Origin: Vespula vulgaris
Taxonomy: Eukaryota > Arthropoda > Insecta > Hymenoptera > Vespidae
DNA length: 64,000 bases
NCBI RefSeq assembly: GCF_905475345.1
Contig: NC_066587.1
Location: 16,560,058-16,624,057 of the forward strand
Reading direction: 5' to 3'
The position numbers were made by a program, and so were the translations under genes. Below, one piece after another: positions 61,501 to 64,000 of this stretch. The notes beneath the pieces were generated by a model. It was not told the DNA's origin and ran no database searches. It was given only the letters and a program-made list of their open reading frames with translations. Positions within the stretch are counted from its first letter, which is position 1. The number at the start of each line of letters is the position of its first letter.

Positions 61501-64000
61501 GCCGAACGATGAGAAACCCACCGACGTATTTCGATCCTTTACGAAAGAACGTATCTTGATGTTTTAAACGGCGTCGCGTAGCGCGTTGACGTCGCGAGGT
61601 TTCGTAAGCATCGGTCGTCGCATTCGTTGTCTGCTGTTTCCCTGCTCCCGCACGGCACACGGTGTTCCATTCCCTCTCTCTCTTTCTCTCTCACTCTCTA
61701 TCTCTCTCTCTCTCTCTCTACCTCCCCTCCCCTTTCCTTCCTCTCCCCCGAACTTGCCCACCATCCTCAAGGATCGTCCCCTTCCAACCGATTCTCTTAC
61801 CCCCACTAACCTGAAAACGTTCCTTTCCCTTACGTCTCCTAACCCCTCGTCGAGGCAAGCTATTCGCTCATTGGTCGGCGGAGGACAAATCCCAAAGGCA
61901 TCGGTTCGCGTCGAAAAGGCGGGGCTATTGGACACCGTGGTTATGGGCGCATGCTTCGTAACGGTACTCACACTCGCCCGAAGCCACTCGATTTTGAGAG
62001 CACTCACACCAACAAACTGGACGTTTTATACGTACACGAGATTATAGTCCACCGAAGATTTTGTAGCATAGCGCGGATACTGCCAGGGACGTTGCAACCA
62101 ACGAATATGCCCTGTTCCTTCCCTCTCATGTATTATCATTTTATTTAATATTAAAGGAATAGAACTATTACATTATTTTCACTATTTTTCAAAACTTTTA
62201 TGATAAAAAAGAGTTGATTGATATTTAATCGCTCGCATATATTAATATAATCATCACGTCACTCTTCATCGCCCAACATTTTTTCTTAATGTTGATGTAA
62301 TATAGATTAGGTGTCTTACATGGAAGCCATTTTTTTTTCTTTCTAACATAGCTATCTGTTCGTTGGTTTTTTTTTATCTTATTAATAATCTCATTATAGC
62401 GTTCTTACGAGATCAAACTTATTTTTTTGTATTTATATTTTACTTATTTTTTTTTCGTGTAGTAATACACTTTTGTTATTTATCGTATGTGTATATAAAA
62501 GTATGTACATACGTATTTTTTTTTTTTTTATCGAATCGAAGGTTCTTTTCTCGTAAAATACATAATCTATATAAATGAATTTAAATACCAGGATAAATTC
62601 GTAACGAAATTAAAATGCATAATATTTCATGTTTACATACTCTAATCTTATTAATCCATTAATAATATCTCTATAATCGAATTTAAGGTATTATAAAAAG
62701 TATATTTCAGAAATAGTATTTACGTGATTTTTAGTCCATTCACCTGCTGGATTGTAGTATAGTTTCAGAACGAGTTATTCTGATTTATGTCGTTCCTTTC
62801 TTTTTAACCATTATTATTATTTGCCAACAATCTCATTCATTTTACAGATCGATGTGATAGAAATCCTAATCTATAAAAATAATATATCTGCAAATTGTAC
62901 TCGTATTATATTAAAAAAAAAAAAAAAAAAGTAAATACAAATAAAATATTTTATATTTTTAATTGCAAAAATCAAATTATTCTAATTCTAATCTGAAATT
63001 TCGATTATGACTTTTATACTATTATATCCTATCAGACCAAATTACATTTTATCATTTTTGAAGGATAATATATACGAAGAAAAATTTTCGACCTTAAAGA
63101 TCACATTCGTTAAACATGTATATTTTCATTAATGATTTAATGCATATATTAAGAATCATATAAGAGAAATAATTAGAGAAATTTTGTGATAGAGAATTGA
63201 AAGGAACGAGGATAAATCGTATCGTGAAAGATTTCGAGCTGGTTTTTTAAGGACTTGCTACACTCCTGACACAGCTGTCTAAGTCGAGTTTATACTTCCC
63301 TACTCGAAACCCCGTAGAGTCGAGGTGCGCTCGATTGGTCCGCCTCTGTCCAACAGAAAATTTTCATCCAATCGGCATGAACTAAATTCAACACTCGTTT
63401 TTTTCTTTTTTTTTCCATTATTAATCCACCGACAGAAATGAACATAATTAGATTCGATCAAAAGTATTTCGAGATTTATTGATGCAAATCTGATGGTATA
63501 TCGATACGATCGATCGATGCCTTTATTTGAACCCAAAACCCCTTTATGGTCGGTACTCACCTGATCCTACGAGAGTGGGATATAAAATTCTCTTTCTTCT
63601 TTCTGTGATCCTAAAACTCATTTGGATAAAAAACTGTTTGTAATTTTAATATCAGGAATATAGATACATATACAAAAGAAATGTATGGATCATCTAAGCA
63701 CGTACTTGCATACGTTTTATTGTTTTCTAAATATTATCTCTTTCTCTCTTATTTTCCTAGATGACATACAAATCTTTTTTTAATTCCATTCTATATATAT
63801 GTATATATATATTAAAAAAAATTTTTTTTCCTGTAAAAAACAAAACGTGATTTCTATTAATAGTTCGTTATCATGAAAATCATCACGATCGAAAAGAAAG
63901 ATACAATGGTGAATTGGTAAAATAGTTCTCCTAAAGAAATCATAATAATCTAGAATGGAAAAAAAAAAATGTAAAGAAATACGATCGATTTATTGTTCAT
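61501..64000. other. Right-end non-coding stretch
   Basis: It contains a CT block at 61673-61720, a GC-richer non-repetitive patch at 61740-62000, and AT-rich sequence to the end with T-runs and A-runs. A less AT-rich patch lies at 63230-63370. No coding exon or RNA gene is convincingly visible on either strand. Confidence 0.6.

Noticed and set aside
1..64000. tRNA, rRNA, CRISPR arrays, transposons with terminal repeats
   Set aside because: Reading both strands, I found no tRNA-like box A/B pair, no rRNA segment, no direct repeat-spacer array and no transposase or reverse transcriptase frame. A dedicated scan (tRNAscan-SE, RepeatMasker) would be decisive.

Overview
The window is animal nuclear DNA, almost certainly from an insect and most likely a hymenopteran (aculeate wasp or bee type). 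It is AT-rich, carries very many long (CT)n/(GA)n, (TA)n and trinucleotide microsatellites, has GT-AG introns from about 60 bp to 5 kb, and its proteins match insect family members. Order level is an inference from texture and protein similarity, not a proof.

Left third (1-28.6 kb, + strand): the 3' part of a giant fat-like cadherin gene (kugelei/FAT-like). I reconstructed 21 consecutive coding exons (1758-26737) whose splice phases agree throughout. They encode about 3,291 residues: some 18 cadherin repeats plus a degenerate one, EGF-like domains, two laminin-G domains, a transmembrane helix and a cytoplasmic tail ending in EEYV. The gene's 5' half lies outside the window.

Middle (28.6-43.2 kb): a nine-exon + strand gene of about 802 residues that I do not recognise (28647-32022). 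It faces two minus-strand genes in tandem: a C1orf198/DUF4706-like gene (33258-34234) and a multi-zinc-finger gene that I call MEP-1 (37335-43191, 8 coding exons, 1,042 residues).

The 43.2-49.6 kb stretch is non-coding. It holds a CpG-rich probable promoter for the MEP-1-like gene at about 44.0-44.6 kb, followed by simple repeats. Dysbindin (49667-50827, 5 exons, 243 residues) follows on +, then a 73-residue single-pass membrane protein with a 5' UTR intron (52092-52313).

Right part (54.0-58.5 kb, minus): polyhomeotic, reconstructed as 13 coding exons and 1,017 residues, with polyglutamine tracts, the HD1 motif, the FCS zinc finger and the C-terminal SAM domain. Its upstream region (58.5-61.5 kb) is long. 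It contains GA-rich tracts and GCCAT motifs that could be a Polycomb response element. From 61.5 kb to the end I see no convincing gene.

The genes are not an operon, but two encode chromatin repressors: polyhomeotic (PRC1) and MEP-1 (Mi-2/SUMO-linked repression in Drosophila). The most novel item is the unrecognised nine-exon gene. Other points are regulated-looking splice sites in polyhomeotic, a Ser-Pro repeat in the MEP-1-like protein, calcium-site-poor linkers in the cadherin, and a diverged tandem duplication just before a cadherin exon.
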